Of a stretch of DNA of 64,000 nt, positions 13,227-23,421 are shown piece after piece. Position numbers and translations under genes: made by a program. Where the stretch lies: contig NC_134414.1 in NCBI RefSeq assembly GCF_030867145.1, positions 70,438,814-70,502,813 on the forward strand. The letters run 5' to 3'. The notes under the pieces were generated by a model. The model worked only from the letters and a program-made list of their open reading frames with translations. It made no database searches and was not told the origin of the DNA. Numbering within the stretch: the stretch's first letter is position 1; every line of letters starts with the position of its first letter. Source of the stretch: Opisthocomus hoazin. Lineage: Eukaryota; Chordata; Aves; Opisthocomiformes; Opisthocomidae.

Positions 13227-14039
13227 AAAATGAAGCAGCCTCTTTCTCTGCCTCCGATCTCCTTCCCCCCCTGCTCTCCCTCCTCTGAAACCCGTTGCTC
13301 GGGGTAAACGACCAGATAAAACCCGCAGATGTACAATTCCCTTCTGGTGACTTTCGGTTAAATTATAGGGCGCAACAGAGGAGATATCGCTACTGGTAAC
13401 TTTTTGGTCAAATTGAAAACTGGCAGTTTATCTGTGATGCTTTGTCTTTCAAGCAGTCGCTAACCCGTGGCAGAAGTCTACCTTCTACCCCGTGCCTACC
13501 TGGTTTCCTTAGTAACTTCTCGTAAGAATATGACGAAAGCTTGGGAAAAGCCAAATAAATTCTCAACTGCTTAAGCTTTATTTACGCAAAATGATGCGCT
13601 GTTAAATCTACGAGATCTCTGCCAAAGCTGGCTGACCTGTTTCATACAATGTTTCTTTCTCTCTTGTTCGAAAAAGGGTCCAGATATTACTAAACTGCAA
13701 AAAAAAATCAAAATATAAAAAACTCTTTGCTTGTGTAAAGAGATTTAAGACCTGGAAGTTAGCTGAGCCTATGTACCTGCTCCATATCTGTCCTTTATGG
13801 GAGTCGGTACCAAGGTGACTTTCTCAGCTTTGCATATATTTAAAATGTTTTGCCAAAAAAGGTGGTTAAAACCGTGCCTCTTGACGCTTTCAGAGTTTCG
13901 ATTGCTTAAGCATGATCGTAATGGGTGCTTAAATAAAGACATCACCAGTTTGTGATTCAGAAGCAAAAGTGGGACCAAAGTCAGGACAGAAGAGAACCCG
14001 AACAGCTTTTAACTGTGAAACAAAGGAGGAGTGCGGGCT
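13227..14039. other. Intergenic DNA just upstream of the promoter island
   Basis: AT-rich sequence with no recognised gene or repeat. Base composition shifts sharply to GC-rich at about 14.04 kb, where the CpG island begins. Confidence 0.45.
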
Positions 14040-14900
14040 GGCAACGATCGTACGTCTCGCTGTTGGCGTTGTTTCAAAGCTGCCACCACGGCACGGCTTC
14101 CACCCAAATGCAAACCCCCTGTGCGTCCCACGAGCCCGCCGTACGGCCGCGCGGGACTGGGCCACGCTGGAGGAAAGGGTGCAACGGGGGAGCCGCGCAG
14201 AGAGGCCGGCGGTCTGCGGAACGCACCTGGCGGGGGAAAGCCTGGCAAGGACGGAAGCCAGGAGAGCTTGGCACGCTCCTCGATCTCTCGGGCACTTCCA
14301 CGTATTTCCTCCAAAGATTCGGAAACGGTTCCCCCACCTGCGGCAAGCTGCTGCCGGAGGTCTCCAGGCAAGGCCATCCGCACGGCTTCCCGATGGCAAC
14401 GGCCAGCGCCGGTGGTGTTCTTCACGGCTCGCCGGCTGCCGGGCAGGGAGCTGCTGCTCCAAGGGCACGCGGAAGGGGCAAAAGGAAACACTACGTCTCA
14501 AATGATTAGTGCTGACAAATTTGGGAAGAGCTGTCGCGCCCCAGGCGCCAGAGTTTAAGAAAATCTGCTTTTGTTAGGGCTTGGGTTAACGCTGGAGTCA
14601 GATCAACGCCTCAGACCCAAAGGCACCGCTGACCTCCTGCGAGGGGACTCCGCACCCGGGGAAGAACCCCCCAGCGACGCGGCTCCGGGGCGGCAGACGC
14701 GGGGAGCCCGGCTGGGAGCAGAACCGCAGGGATGGGGTCGGGGTAGGCGACGACCCCCCTGACGCTGCCTCGGCGGCGGCTTTGCCCCTTGGCGGGGTCG
14801 GGCGGGGTGCGAGGGGAGCGGTGCAGGGCGCGGGCCTCAGCGGAGGCGCCGTCCGTCCGCTAGGGGGCAGCCGCCGCCCGCCCCGAGGGGTGCGGGGTGC

Positions 14901-14922
14901 GGGGGGGGGGGGGGGGGGGGGG
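14901..14922 (+). repeat. Uninterrupted run of 22 G
   Basis: A homopolymer of 22 G lies about 280 bases upstream of the ARHGEF7 start codon. Further runs are at 15001-15012 (12 G) and 15495-15511 (17 G). Such runs can form G-quadruplexes and are prone to length errors in sequencing and assembly, so the exact length should be treated with caution. Confidence 0.85.
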
Positions 14923-14970
14923 CGCAGAGCGGTGCCCCCGCGCGGCGGGGCTGCCCGCCGCCACGGCCGG

Positions 14971-14978
14971 TGATGTCA
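14971..14978 (+). promoter_or_regulatory. CRE-like octamer in the promoter core
   Basis: TGATGTCA differs by one base from the palindromic CREB/ATF site TGACGTCA. It lies about 230 bases upstream of the ARHGEF7 ATG between GC-rich boxes. The position suits a proximal promoter element, but the match is imperfect and binding is inferred. Confidence 0.35.
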
Positions 14979-15038
14979 TGGGGCGGCGGCGGCGGACGGA
15001 GGGGGGGGGGGGCGGAGAGGAGGCGGCACTGCAGCTGC

Positions 15039-15128
15039 ATGTGGCCGTGTCTGTGGCGGCGGCGGCGGCGGCGGGGCCGGGGCGTCGTCATCTGCATTCA
15101 CATGGGGGCGGCGCCGGCCTCCGCCTGA
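15039..15128 (+). other. Upstream ORF in the presumed ARHGEF7 leader
   Basis: An ATG at 15039 opens a 29-codon frame that ends with TGA at 15126-15128. It stops 76 bases before the main ATG and is in a different frame from it. The CGG repeat inside it is read as arginine codons (RRRRRR after MWPCLW). A second ATG at 15102 lies in the same frame. If transcription starts upstream of 15039, this uORF could reduce translation of the main CDS. The start site is unknown, so the role is inferred. Confidence 0.5.
15055..15072 (+). repeat. Short GGC/CGG trinucleotide repeat
   Basis: Six GGC units in a row lie in the probable 5' leader, about 130 bases before the ARHGEF7 ATG. CGG tracts in 5' leaders are length-unstable in some vertebrate genes. 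This one is short and within an ordinary range. Confidence 0.8.
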
Positions 15129-15204
15129 AGCCCCCGCCCGCGGAGAGGCACAAAACCCACGCGAGGCGCGGGGCGCCGCGACCCCCCGCCCCGCCGCCGC
15201 CGCC

Positions 15205-15369
15205 ATGAATTCGGCGGAGCAGACCGTTACGTGGCTGATCGCCCTGGGCGTGCTGGAGTCGCCCAAAAAGACCATCTCGGACCCCGAGGGCTTCCTCCAG
15301 TCCTCGCTGAAGGACGGGGTGGTGCTCTGCCGCCTGCTCGACCGCCTGCTCCCGGGCACCATAGACAAA
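15205..15369 (+). CDS. ARHGEF7: ARHGEF7 (beta-PIX) exon 1: start of CH domain
   Basis: This exon encodes residues 1-55 of beta-PIX, a Rac1/Cdc42 guanine-nucleotide exchange factor that works with PAK kinases and GIT proteins at adhesions and the leading edge. The peptide starts [11 protein letters not shown], continues through [16 protein letters not shown] and [10 protein letters not shown], and ends LLPGTIDK. This is the first half of the calponin-homology domain as I recall it from vertebrate ARHGEF7. It fits the paralogue ARHGEF6 less well, since that begins MNPEEQ. The ATG is preceded by GCCGCC, a strong Kozak context on that side. The exon ends in phase 0 at AAA, followed by a consensus donor GTGAGT at 15370. 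Reading straight through the donor gives a longer open frame to 15984, which is intron. The 5' leader boundary is not determined. Confidence 0.95.
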
Positions 15370-17879
15370 GTGAGTGCCCCCCCGCACAAAGGGCGGCCGG
15401 GCCCGCCGCCCCCGGACCCGGCCTCGCCCTCCCCGCGGGGCCCCCCGCGCCGCCTCCGCCCGGGGATGGGGGGGGGAGTGGGGCCCCCCGGGGCGGGGGG
15501 GGGGGGGGGGGCTGAGCCCCGCTCGGGTGCGCGCCCGGGGGGGGAGAGCGGGGAGCCCGGCTGGAGAGGGCTTTCCCCCTTCAGGGCCACGCTTTTGCCA
15601 GGCGTTTCACAAAAAAAAACCCTCCTTTGCTCCCTAAATCGGGGTCCTGGACGTGCCTGGGGGAAGCATTTTTTTGGGGGGGGGGGTGTAGTGGTTGAAG
15701 GACCTTTTCTGGCGTGCGGGGAGCCGGCTGCGAACTTGTCTGCGCAGCGGCGGGAACAGCGGGTGCGTCAGCCCCCCCGGGGGGTGACCCCGCTCAGCCC
15801 CGCAGCCCCTGAAGGGCAGCTTGGCGCTGGGGGCTGCGCTGTCTCCAGGGCTGTGCTGGCCTTATTCGGGTCTTCTGCTGCTTTCCCCCTCCGTGTGGGG
15901 AGGGGGAAATCTCATCCTTTCCGGGCTGGAGTAAGCGCGTTAGGGCTCTGCCCTGCGTTGGGTTTGGTCTGCTCTGTCGGGTAAGTAACTCCCGTCGCAG
16001 CCCCGACGCAGGGCAGGGCCGTGGTGTTCGCTCCCGTGCCCCGGGACTCGGGACGGTGCCGCCGTTTCCCCGGCAGCGCGGCAGGCGCAGCGGCCCGCGC
16101 CTTGGCCGGACTCCCCTCGCGAGCCGGCACGAGGTGGTGAAGAGAAGACCGATGAAGGTCACCCGCTAGGCCGGCGGGGAAGCTCCTTGCTTGGAAACGA
16201 CGCCGTGTTTTCCGCCGTTGGCAGCCGGCAGACCACGCCACGCGTTGGAGCCTGCTGACAGCGGGCTTTCGTTACCTGTCGTGGCTCTTTTCGGGCGGTC
16301 CGCCGACCCACAGAGCTGAAGACCAGTGCTTCGAGCTCGGTGGGGTGCTGGACCGCGCCGTCTGCCTTCAGTCCTTCGGTTCGCCGCCGGCCGGGGTTGT
16401 TCCTGCCTTGTGCTGTAGCGTGGAGGTCCTGGCCCTGGCCTGGAGTACTGGGTGTAGTCGGTCACTCCTGCCCCCCCCCTAAGTTCTCAAGCAAATCAGG
16501 AGGCGGTGGGGGGGTACAGAATCCCCACAGGACCCTGCGGCGTTGCTGATGGGTGATGGCAGTGATGAGAGCAGGCACGGCGTGTCGGCAGCGTTGCGAG
16601 GGTTGGTAGCTCGGGGTCCAGCATGGCAGCCGGTGGAGCTAGCCGGGACAGCCGAAGCCGCTGTCACCGCCTTTTTCCCCGAAGTGGCCATCTGTGTGAT
16701 GGAGCCGAAGAGGACGCGTGCCTGCTCCTGAGGCGCTGCGGCTTTGCGGCTGTGGTACCGAGGTGCGAGCGGCTGTCTGGGACGCCGGGGTGTAAGCTGC
16801 GGCTCTGGAGCAGGTAAATGTCCCGCTCTGCTGTCCGGGATGACACATGTGACGTGGGGCTGAGGGCAGTGACCCCCTCAGCGTGGCGATGCCCAGCCTG
16901 GCGGCCCGCCTGCCCACTCGGGCAGGCTCTGCCTGTCCCTCCTCACCCCCAGGCTCTCTTGCCTGGTGGCACCAAGCCTGAGGAGGGTGTCAGCAGCCTG
17001 TCCTGCCGTGCCGCTCCAGGCATCCTCTCTGAGCACCTCTCCGAAATCTTGGGCTTCGGGTCTTGAGCTTCAGGGTTGAAAAGGTCTTCCCCCTTATGCG
17101 GATGTCAAACCTAGTCGAGTTGTGTTGCGAACTCAGTTTGGGAAACGAGCTCTGCAGGATGACAAAACAAATACGAGAGCATGACAGGAAGAAGCGTAGA
17201 ACAGCGTTTCCCAACTTAACGTGCTTTTCTGTGTCAGGTGTAACTAGGAGCGGCTCGGTTAGTGTGAATGAGAGGCTCACTTTTGTTTTCATGTCAGAGG
17301 AGCAAATACCTCTGATGTTTGCACAGGGGGTCCTCTCGCCGCACCGGCACCCAGCGGAGGATTTGCCGAGGGGCACAGCTCCCCACAGCCTACCCGGCCA
17401 CCAGTCTGGCCTGCCGGCAGCTGCCGTGGGCTCGCCGTGGGCCTCGTGGCGCGGGGACGCGGGGCGTATGGCTGGGGGCAGCCGGAGCGGGAGGAAGGCT
17501 GGCACCTCTCAGCATCCCACAGCATCCCACTGCCTGAGCTCGCCGCATGTCCGCCGGGACGGCCGGCTGCGGGAGGTCCCTGCCGACCTGCTGTGTCCAG
17601 CTTTGGCTTAGCTGAAGTTTGGGAAGAAATCACACCTCTTTTTTTTTTTTTTTATTAGGGGCTCATTACTTTTGTGAGGGAGCTGTAGTTGTTTTTGAGG
17701 CCTTTCACATTGCACTTTGTAATTCATAGATGCACCCGAGCAACTCGTGAGCTCGTCTTCTCATCCAACTTTGTGAATATTCTTTTTCTGTAGACTCAGA
17801 GTGTGTACCATATGCATACTTCTTTCATGCTCTCAGCTACCATTATAAGTCTGATCTGTTGCCATAATACCTTGCTTTT

Positions 17880-17948
17880 CTTTTGCTTTTTTCTTTTGCT
17901 TTTTTCTTTTGCCTTTTTTCTTTTGCTTTTTTCTTTTGCTTTTTTTTA
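17880..17948 (+). repeat. 13-bp pyrimidine-rich tandem repeat, about five units
   Basis: The unit CTTTTGCTTTTTT repeats at 17880, 17893, 17906 (14 bases, with one extra C), 17920 and 17933. The last unit runs into a longer T-tract. The + strand is almost pure pyrimidine apart from one G per unit. This is a minisatellite in intron 1 and a likely source of length polymorphism. Confidence 0.9.
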
Positions 17949-20900
17949 TTTGCTAATAAAAACATACAAAATTAACATCCTTGCATGTATTCTGTTATTT
18001 TTTCCAATGTCTCTTTTGCTACTACTGTTCATTTACATGGTATGTTTTTATACTGTGTGCACTTTAAATATGAGCCCTTTTATTCCTTATTTGTCCTGAA
18101 AGTCTGTGGTTCAAACTGGACAATTTTGAAGTCTAAAAGATACAAGGTTTGTCCCACACATGTATGCTGCTTCAGTTCTTAAAATTATCTGAGATCATAA
18201 CTTTCTATAAATATCTGACATCAGCAGACACTTTGAAGACTCACAGAGCTCATTTTTCTCTAAATACAAAGCAGTAACTAGAACCAAAGAGAATATTAAA
18301 AAAAAAAACAACAACAGAACAAATTATAAATCAGAAGCAATGTTTATCAGGTTTCTTTTTTAAGATATTTTCTAGAAAAGGCTATAAATGCATTTCTTTC
18401 TTTCAAAAACTGTTGATAAAGAGGATTCAATATATGCAGGAATGTAATAATACTTTTTTTTTTTTGGCATTTGGTGCTTTTTAAAGCCTCTGGGTACCCT
18501 GAGAGTAATTAGTAGAAGATTTTTAATAAATAAAGGTTGTGTGACCATAAAAGGAATCAAGCACTTGAAGGTCAGAGAACAGATTTTTCTTAAGTCGATA
18601 AAAGAAATTAGTGGGTTTCAGGGGTGGTTAGTATGTTCTTCCTTTAGATAGCTGTGTATTTGTATAGCATCCTTGCTCAGAATAACATACAGAGCTTCTT
18701 GTCAGGAAGTAACGGCTAAATTTGTTTACATTACAGTCATCTTCTATCTTGAACTACAGCAAAGGACAGATATTAAATTCACCAGATTCCAAGAATTGTG
18801 AGTGAAAATACTTTGGAAATTACTGTTATTACAGACTGTTTCTCTCATTTTTGTGCTCCCATTGAACGTCGTTGCGATTCCTTTGCATTTTGAGAGAGAC
18901 CATGACAGAGTAAAACAAAGTAGTTGGGTTAGGCAGTGTGGTGGTGCTGCTCAATAACCGTATCCCGAACATGGGAAAAGAACAAAAGGGAGAGCAGTTT
19001 CTTTCAAAAAAAAAACCGTAAACAAAGCACAAAACTAACAAAAACCCCACCCTGACCAAACCCAGCCATGTCTTCATTTTTTAAAGTGCAGAGATCAGTG
19101 CTGAAACACACTGCTCAGCTGATCTGCTCTGAAGGGTAGGGAGTTGCTGAATTCGGGTCCTTTGAATGAAAAGCCGTGGTTTCAAGTTTCAGGATTTCAA
19201 CCCTGGGCTGTAAAATTGAGTTACTTTGGTGGCAGGGGAGAGGATCCCCGTGGAAGCATTGCAGTGCAGTTGTTCGCCGCTTAGATGCTTTTCCTCGCAG
19301 AGATCATTTTCCAAACAGATCCCGCCGTCGCAGACCGGTTTGACCCACTTTTGACGTTGTAAACAGAGATCAGAACTGGAGCGGGAATTTTCCTTGTCAT
19401 ATGAGGCTTCGCGCTCCATTAAATCTTGTTTGTGCCTTCGTTTTTCAGTCAGCCGTTCGACAGAAGGCGTCATTTTGAGGGCAGCTCCGTTCTGTGCGGG
19501 GAAAACAGGGAAGGCGCATCGGGGGGGCTGCGATGCAGCAGCTGTTCGGCACCTTGGGGTGTCCCCTCTCCTGCGAGGGGCTCCTGAGGGGGACGAGAGC
19601 AGCTGGTTCGCCGCTTTGGAGCTGGCCCTCGCACGCCTCGGCCCCCCCATTCCATCAAACGGGCCATCCCCAGCCCTCGTACCTGGCATAGGGTTGAACG
19701 ATGCGGGAGCTGCCCTGGGATGGTGATCCGAAACGTGGCCCCGTCCTTGCTGCTCCCGCGTCGCTGAGGCGTGGGGCCGGCCCCGGGGAGATGCACACAG
19801 CACTCGCTTGCTGGCGGAGACTCATGATGGCGATGGAAGAAAGCTTCGCTCTCCCCGTGGATGATTGGGTGCCCGTGTCGGCGTTTATTTAGTTATTAAT
19901 TGGGATAATATCAGGACTGATGCCAGCGAAGATTAGGACCTTCTTATTTATAATACCTCGTGTATTAGCATCATTCTCTTTCTAATGATGGAGCTCTTTG
20001 GCTAAACAAGGCGTTGTGAATTGTAATTTAGGAAGAAATTAACTCTTTGCAGCTGGCAAGCACTGAAGAAGAGTCAAGAGTCCCCAAAAGGAGGGTTCGG
20101 GCTGCCACATGCTGCAGCTGTCTTGCCAGCCTTGTCCTTGCGATGGGTGCGAGCACCGACGGCTCTGGCAAAGGGCCATTTATGCTCACTCGTCTCTGAT
20201 TTCACACGGCTGTATTGGGGCCAAGTACTTCTGTCCTGTTGTGTCAAGGTGTGACCTGAATGTGGTGTTTCAGGCGTTGCAGAGGAAGAAGGAAGAGAGG
20301 GAAGGTTTTCGTGAGCCAGATGTAACAACAAGCGGTGATTTTATAGCCCGGTAACCTTTGCAGAGCACGCGAGGCTGGCTGCGAGCTGGCTGTGGAGCCC
20401 AGAACGGTGTGAGCACCCCAGCCGTTTCCGGGCGCAGGTTGCCCCTGAGCGATCTGAATTTGGGAGATTTTTCTGGCAGGATGGGTCTGGCCCTACTGAG
20501 GCTGTCAGGGTCTGCCTGGCTGAACCGAAGCACTGTCCTGCCTCTGCTCGCCCAGATCCATCGGGAAGGCATTGCCGACACTGGCGATAGAACAGCAGCA
20601 GCAGAAGGTCATCGCAGGACCAGACCTGGGAAGCAGGAAGTAAATCTGCGTTTTAATGCGCATACGCTCTCTCCCACTGGCAACAGTCCTTACGTAGAGC
20701 CTCCCAAGGAGATTATTGTGCTTCTGGCAAGAATAACCCGCGCCAGGCGGCTGTGCCTGCTGTGGCTGCGTGCTCGGGGAGCGCCGGCGTGCGTGCGGAT
20801 GCCGTTGCTCCTGGGCGGAAGCACTGCGGAGCGCCAGCGGAAAGCTGTCCCGAGTGAAGTCATTAGAGTGCCGCTTTCCTGAGTAGGTGCCATTCTTACA

Positions 20901-22900
20901 GGTGTTACTGTGGGCTTCTTACGGGGTTGTTTGGTCCTGTTACGGAGTTACCATTGGCCACGCTGTCGTTTAACGTGTTACTCCTGTTGTCTTGTGAGAG
21001 CAAGGGTGCACGGATGCACTGCAGGAGAATGCCCTTGCTTCTCCCTTCTATGCACTGGCCTTGTAATTCTAGTGGCTGGGCAGTTGTCCAGAGAAGCACA
21101 CTCTACGTGTGCACTGAGGAAGCAGAGGACTTGTGTCTGCATTTTCTGTCTTTTTCCTTGAAAGTCAGACCCTGTTAATTTGTAAGGTCTAGACTGAATT
21201 AAATAAGGGCGTGCCAGACCCTGAGAAGAGGGGGAAATTAATGAAACTATCTGCGATTAAATTGCTTTTGTGAGAAAACAGAGAAAGATAATTTAGTTTT
21301 GCTGGTCTTACTCTCATTAATGTCCTTTCCACAGTTTCTAGATATGTTCCTTCTATGTGTGTGCATAATATGGACAACAGAAAAGGCAATTCCTTAACCC
21401 TCAGGTGCCCTACTGCTACCCAGGCCATCCTCCAGACGCTGTGTATATGTGGGGAAAAGGAATAGCTGTGGGGATGCCACCAGCATTCTCCCTCTGGGTG
21501 CTACTGCGTGCCAGTGGCTGAGGGCACCACATCGTTCAGCTGAAAAGGTTTCAGATTGTAATTCAAGCCTTAAAAAAAAGGAAGTCTGGCTTTAAAATTG
21601 AAGTTTACAATTTTTTTATGTATATAAAGATGAAAGTGTATTTATACATATATGTATATACAGACATGTATGTATTTAAAATCTGGCTTTGAGCCACTGA
21701 GAGGAATTCAATATACATCTTTATTAAATAGCAATTTTAATTAGTCATTACCCAGTGGCTGGGATTTGAAGAGCTGGAACCTTAAAACATTTCAAGCATG
21801 ACAGGGCTTGTAAAAATACTGCGAGCTGGCAGCGTGGAAGAGGCGTCAGTCTTGCACCTTGGCTGGCTGTGCTTTACTCCCTGATCCTCAGCCAGTGTGA
21901 CACTCCCGCGCTCTCCCTGACTTTGCTGCGTGGAGCAAAGCCACCTTCTCTCCCCGTCTCTCGGTGCGACGAGGTTGCCGCCGGCACGGACGAGTCGAGG
22001 AGGGGCGGCTGGCCTCATCGGCAAGGAGATCATGTCACGCTGACGCTCGCTGCGGACCTGTGGCACCCGGTGGGCAGAGTCCCCTCTCAGCCTGCGAAAA
22101 CGCTGCTCGGGTCTGAGAGCGTTTCGCTCCGGTCTCCATTTTCCGGCTCTGCAGCGAGCGCCGTTGGACAATGTTGGCGGCTTGCCCAGGAGCGGGTCTC
22201 CACTGCAGGGCTTTGGTAGTCCTATGGAGTATTTTCACACACAGAGAGGGGAGGGGGGGGGAAAGCAGTGAAAATCGTAGCCCCACTTGCTGCCGGTGCA
22301 GCTGTGCTGACAGAGCCGTGCTTTTGTTGGCTTCGTTAATGTCACTGGGGGAAGCGGTACCGTTAGACTGGCAGAGGAATTCCCTCGCTGGCATATGTTG
22401 CATCCACACCGAGGAGCGCTGCCAGCATATCTAGCAGCAGAGCTCTCCCAGCGTAAACAAACCCTGAGTGATTGGACTCCTGAAGCCCGAGCTGTGTCGG
22501 AACAGCCACGCTGCGCGGGGAACGCTGTGGGGTTTCCGTGAGGAAGGGTGCGAAATCCGCACCCGTCAGCCACCCTTCGCCGAGGAGCCTCTCCAGGAGG
22601 GTCGTGCCACGCACGGCCTGGACGCTGCCCATGCCCGGAGCAGCCCTGCCTCTGGCTTTTCCCGCTTGCTGACTTTGGGGCGATACTCTCCTTTCTGCAG
22701 GCACCAGGTGCTGGCACCCCTGCAGCTCCACAGCGCGAGGCTGAGAGTGCTGCATGGTGCAGGCGACAGCTGCACGCCAGCCGATCTCATCCTCTTTAAA
22801 ACAGCAAGAAAGTAAGCAAAACCACAGGAGTTCTCAGCATTTAGGAAAAGCTGGAAAGATTGCTCCTGCAGCTGCAACTAGACCCTCTTACGTGCATATA

Positions 22901-23421
22901 TCACAGAATCACAGGATAGTATGGGTTGGAAGGGACCTCTGTGGGTCATCTAGTCCAATCCCCCTGCCGAAGCAGGGTCACTTACAGCAGGCTGCACAGG
23001 ACCTTGTCCAGGCGGGATTTGAGTATCTCCAGAGAAGGAGACTCCACAGCCTCCCTGGGCAGCCTGTTCCTGTGCTCCGTCACCCTCAGAGTGAAGAAGT
23101 TCTTCCTCATGTTCAGACGGAACTTCCTGTGCCTCAGTTTGTGCCCATTGCCCCTTGTCCTGTCGCTGGGCACCACTGAAAAGAGCTTGGCCCTGTCCTC
23201 CTGGCACCCCCCCTTCAGATATTTATAAGCATTTATTAGGTCCCCTCTCAGCCTTCTCTTCTTCAGGCTGAACAAGCCCAGCTCCCTCAGCCTTTCCTTG
23301 TAGGAGAGATGTTCCAGTCCCCTCACCATCCTCGTAGCCCTCCGCTGGACTCTCTCCAGTAGCTCCTCATCTTTCTTGAAGTGGGGAGCCCAGAACTGGA
23401 CACAGTACTCCAGATGGGGCC
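22901..23421 (-). mobile_element. CR1 LINE, 5'-truncated, with an open 3' ORF2 end
   Basis: On the minus strand this encodes the C-terminal part of CR1 ORF2, downstream of the reverse-transcriptase core. Recognisable blocks are [62 protein letters not shown] and [17 protein letters not shown], ending at a stop at 22982. A 3' UTR follows, with its end (TTGGAAGGGACC read on the + strand) near 22927 and a tail 'tcacagaatcacagga'. This reading frame has no stop, so the copy is fairly young, but it lacks the endonuclease and polymerase regions and cannot move by itself. It lies antisense to ARHGEF7. Confidence 0.92.

Larger units (their letters stand above)
14040..17600 (+). promoter_or_regulatory. 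ARHGEF7: Large CpG island, likely ARHGEF7 promoter
   Basis: GC content and CpG density rise sharply near 14.04 kb, peak from about 14.64 to 16.5 kb, and decline towards 17.6 kb. The core contains many GGGCGG-type Sp1-like boxes and no obvious TATA box. It encloses ARHGEF7 exon 1, so it most likely contains the start site of the CH-containing transcript. The dense open frames on both strands here are a by-product of GC-rich sequence with few stop codons. The transcription start site cannot be placed from sequence alone. The boundaries are estimates by eye. Confidence 0.85.

Noticed and set aside
13929..14509. Overlapping open frames of 160-190 codons on both strands
   Set aside because: They overlap in several frames at once within CpG-rich DNA that has few stop codons. 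None shows a recognisable domain.
14976..15590. 204-codon minus-strand frame covering ARHGEF7 exon 1
   Set aside because: It is an antisense shadow of the CpG island, rich in proline, glycine, alanine and arginine, and runs across a known coding exon and its donor site.
15370..15984. Extension of the exon 1 frame to 259 codons
   Set aside because: The reading past 15369 crosses a consensus GTGAGT donor and becomes low-complexity proline/glycine. Exon 2 continues the CH domain exactly from the donor, so this is intron read-through.
19189..20893. Moderately GC-rich patch with several frames up to 204 codons in intron 1
   Set aside because: The frames overlap on both strands, lack any domain, and show no convincing splice or promoter structure. 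I could not identify a retroviral or other element.
22566..22877. Frames near 22.2-22.9 kb as a possible exon cluster
   Set aside because: Composition is mildly GC-rich and the frames are mutually overlapping. Nothing links them to ARHGEF7 or another gene.
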